Source: Chitinivibrionales bacterium
GTDB taxonomy: Bacteria > Fibrobacterota > Chitinivibrionia > Chitinivibrionales > WJKA01
NCBI GenBank assembly: GCA_014728295.1
Contig: WJLW01000002.1
Span: forward strand, 1 to 64,000
Direction of reading: 5' to 3'
DNA length: 64,000 bases
The position numbers and the translations under genes were made by a program. Every line of letters starts with the position of its first letter. Position 1 is the first letter of the stretch. The notes under the pieces are model-generated. The model worked only from the letters and a program-made list of their open reading frames with translations, had not been told where the DNA came from and searched no databases. Below, in pieces: positions 63,742-64,000 of the stretch.

Positions 63742-63776
63742 AAAAAGCCCGGTCGCGGAGGTGATCGGGCTTATTT
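63742..63776. terminator. Bidirectional terminator hairpin
   Basis: AAGCCCGGTC pairs with GATCGGGCTT (one G-T pair) around an 8-nt loop at 63745-63772. A-runs on the left and T-rich sequence (ATTTTAA) on the right suit termination of both the hsp20 and the convergent kinase transcripts. Confidence 0.8.
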
Positions 63777-63784
63777 TAACTCCA

Positions 63785-64000
63785 CTACATAGACAGCGCA
63801 TCCATGATATTGGCGTATTGCGTGCGCAAATCCTGCACTTCCCGCGACCAGAATTGATCACTGCCCCAGTCGGGGAACTTCTGCTGAAAATTGAAATCAT
63901 TCCTCTGCATGCCGCACCAGGCCGTGAAGTAAATCATGCGCATTGCCCGCAGCCCCTCAATCAGCTTGAAGGCGCTCTCATCACAATCCCTGAACTGGCG
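63785..64000 (-). CDS. 3' end of an SrkA/YihE-like stress-response kinase gene (partial)
   Basis: The last 71 codons of a gene that runs off the right edge. The reading LIEGLRAMRMIYFTAWCGM and the following FPDWGSDQFWSREVQDL match the conserved C-terminus of SrkA (YihE/RdoA) Ser/Thr kinases ('LRAMR.VYY.AWL...FP.....FW..Q'). These small kinases counter stress-induced cell death in E. coli. It ends at TAG 63785 and shares a terminator with hsp20. The catalytic lobe lies outside the window, so activity cannot be judged. Confidence 0.8.
   Translation of the reverse strand, partial: RQFRDCDESAFKLIEGLRAMRMIYFTAWCGMQRNDFNFQQKFPDWGSDQFWSREVQDLRTQYANIMDALSM

Noticed and set aside
1..64000. CRISPR arrays, rRNA, tRNA and prophage genes
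   Set aside because: No repeated 25-40 bp direct repeats with spacers, no RNA gene signature and no phage structural genes were seen on either strand.

Overview
The window reads as a chromosomal stretch from a Gram-negative, cellulose-degrading, largely anaerobic bacterium. A Fibrobacterota/Chitinivibrio-like lineage fits best, but this is inference because there is no rRNA or other marker gene. Supporting signs are many lipoproteins and outer-membrane barrels, several secreted proteins ending in a C-terminal domain that resembles type IX secretion (T9SS) sorting domains, a GH9 cellulase beside two GH94 phosphorylases, and an archaeal-style nitrogen module (NrpR plus a stand-alone glutamate-synthase FMN domain). 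No tRNA, rRNA, CRISPR array or prophage was found.

Layout. 0-11 kb: secreted beta-propeller protein, small conserved protein, a spore-photoproduct-lyase-like radical SAM gene followed 1 nt later by a truncated haemoglobin, an M14 carboxypeptidase, then a decayed tandem duplication (pieces of the biotin-synthase-like, pectate-lyase-like and globin genes), then the intact biotin-synthase-like and beta-helix genes. 11-15 kb: long structured leader, RTX-type calcium-binding protein, PA14 remnant, outer-membrane barrel, sulfotransferase. 15-18 kb: glutamate-synthase-domain gene and nrpR, divergent around a palindrome. 18-19.2 kb: RAYT transposase between nested inverted repeats. 19-25.3 kb: secreted propeller/BACON/FN3 protein and a three-gene type IV pilin-like operon behind a perfect consensus promoter. 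25.3-30.2 kb: truncated GH3 gene, ThuA, SDR, AKR, a membrane protein and an MsrA-MsrB lipoprotein.

30.4-57.7 kb, nearly all on the minus strand, is a cellulose/beta-glucan utilisation locus. In transcription order it has an Opp-type binding lipoprotein, two permeases, two ATPases, two large outer-membrane barrels, a clan GH-A lipoprotein with three CBM11-like domains, a cellobiose phosphorylase, a second GH94 phosphorylase, a TPR protein, a lipoprotein with five DUF5011-type Ig repeats, a GH9 cellulase and a second secreted clan GH-A enzyme. The likely logic is extracellular cleavage, passage through the barrels, ABC uptake of cello-oligosaccharides and cytoplasmic phosphorolysis. No SusC/SusD pair is present.

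Upstream of the locus (57.8-61.3 kb) lie an ECF sigma factor, a FecR/PEGA/TPR membrane protein with four copies of a short N-terminal motif, and a PEGA-domain protein. The window ends with a beta-helix lipoprotein, an hsp20 gene behind a sigma-54-type promoter, and the 3' end of an SrkA-like kinase gene.
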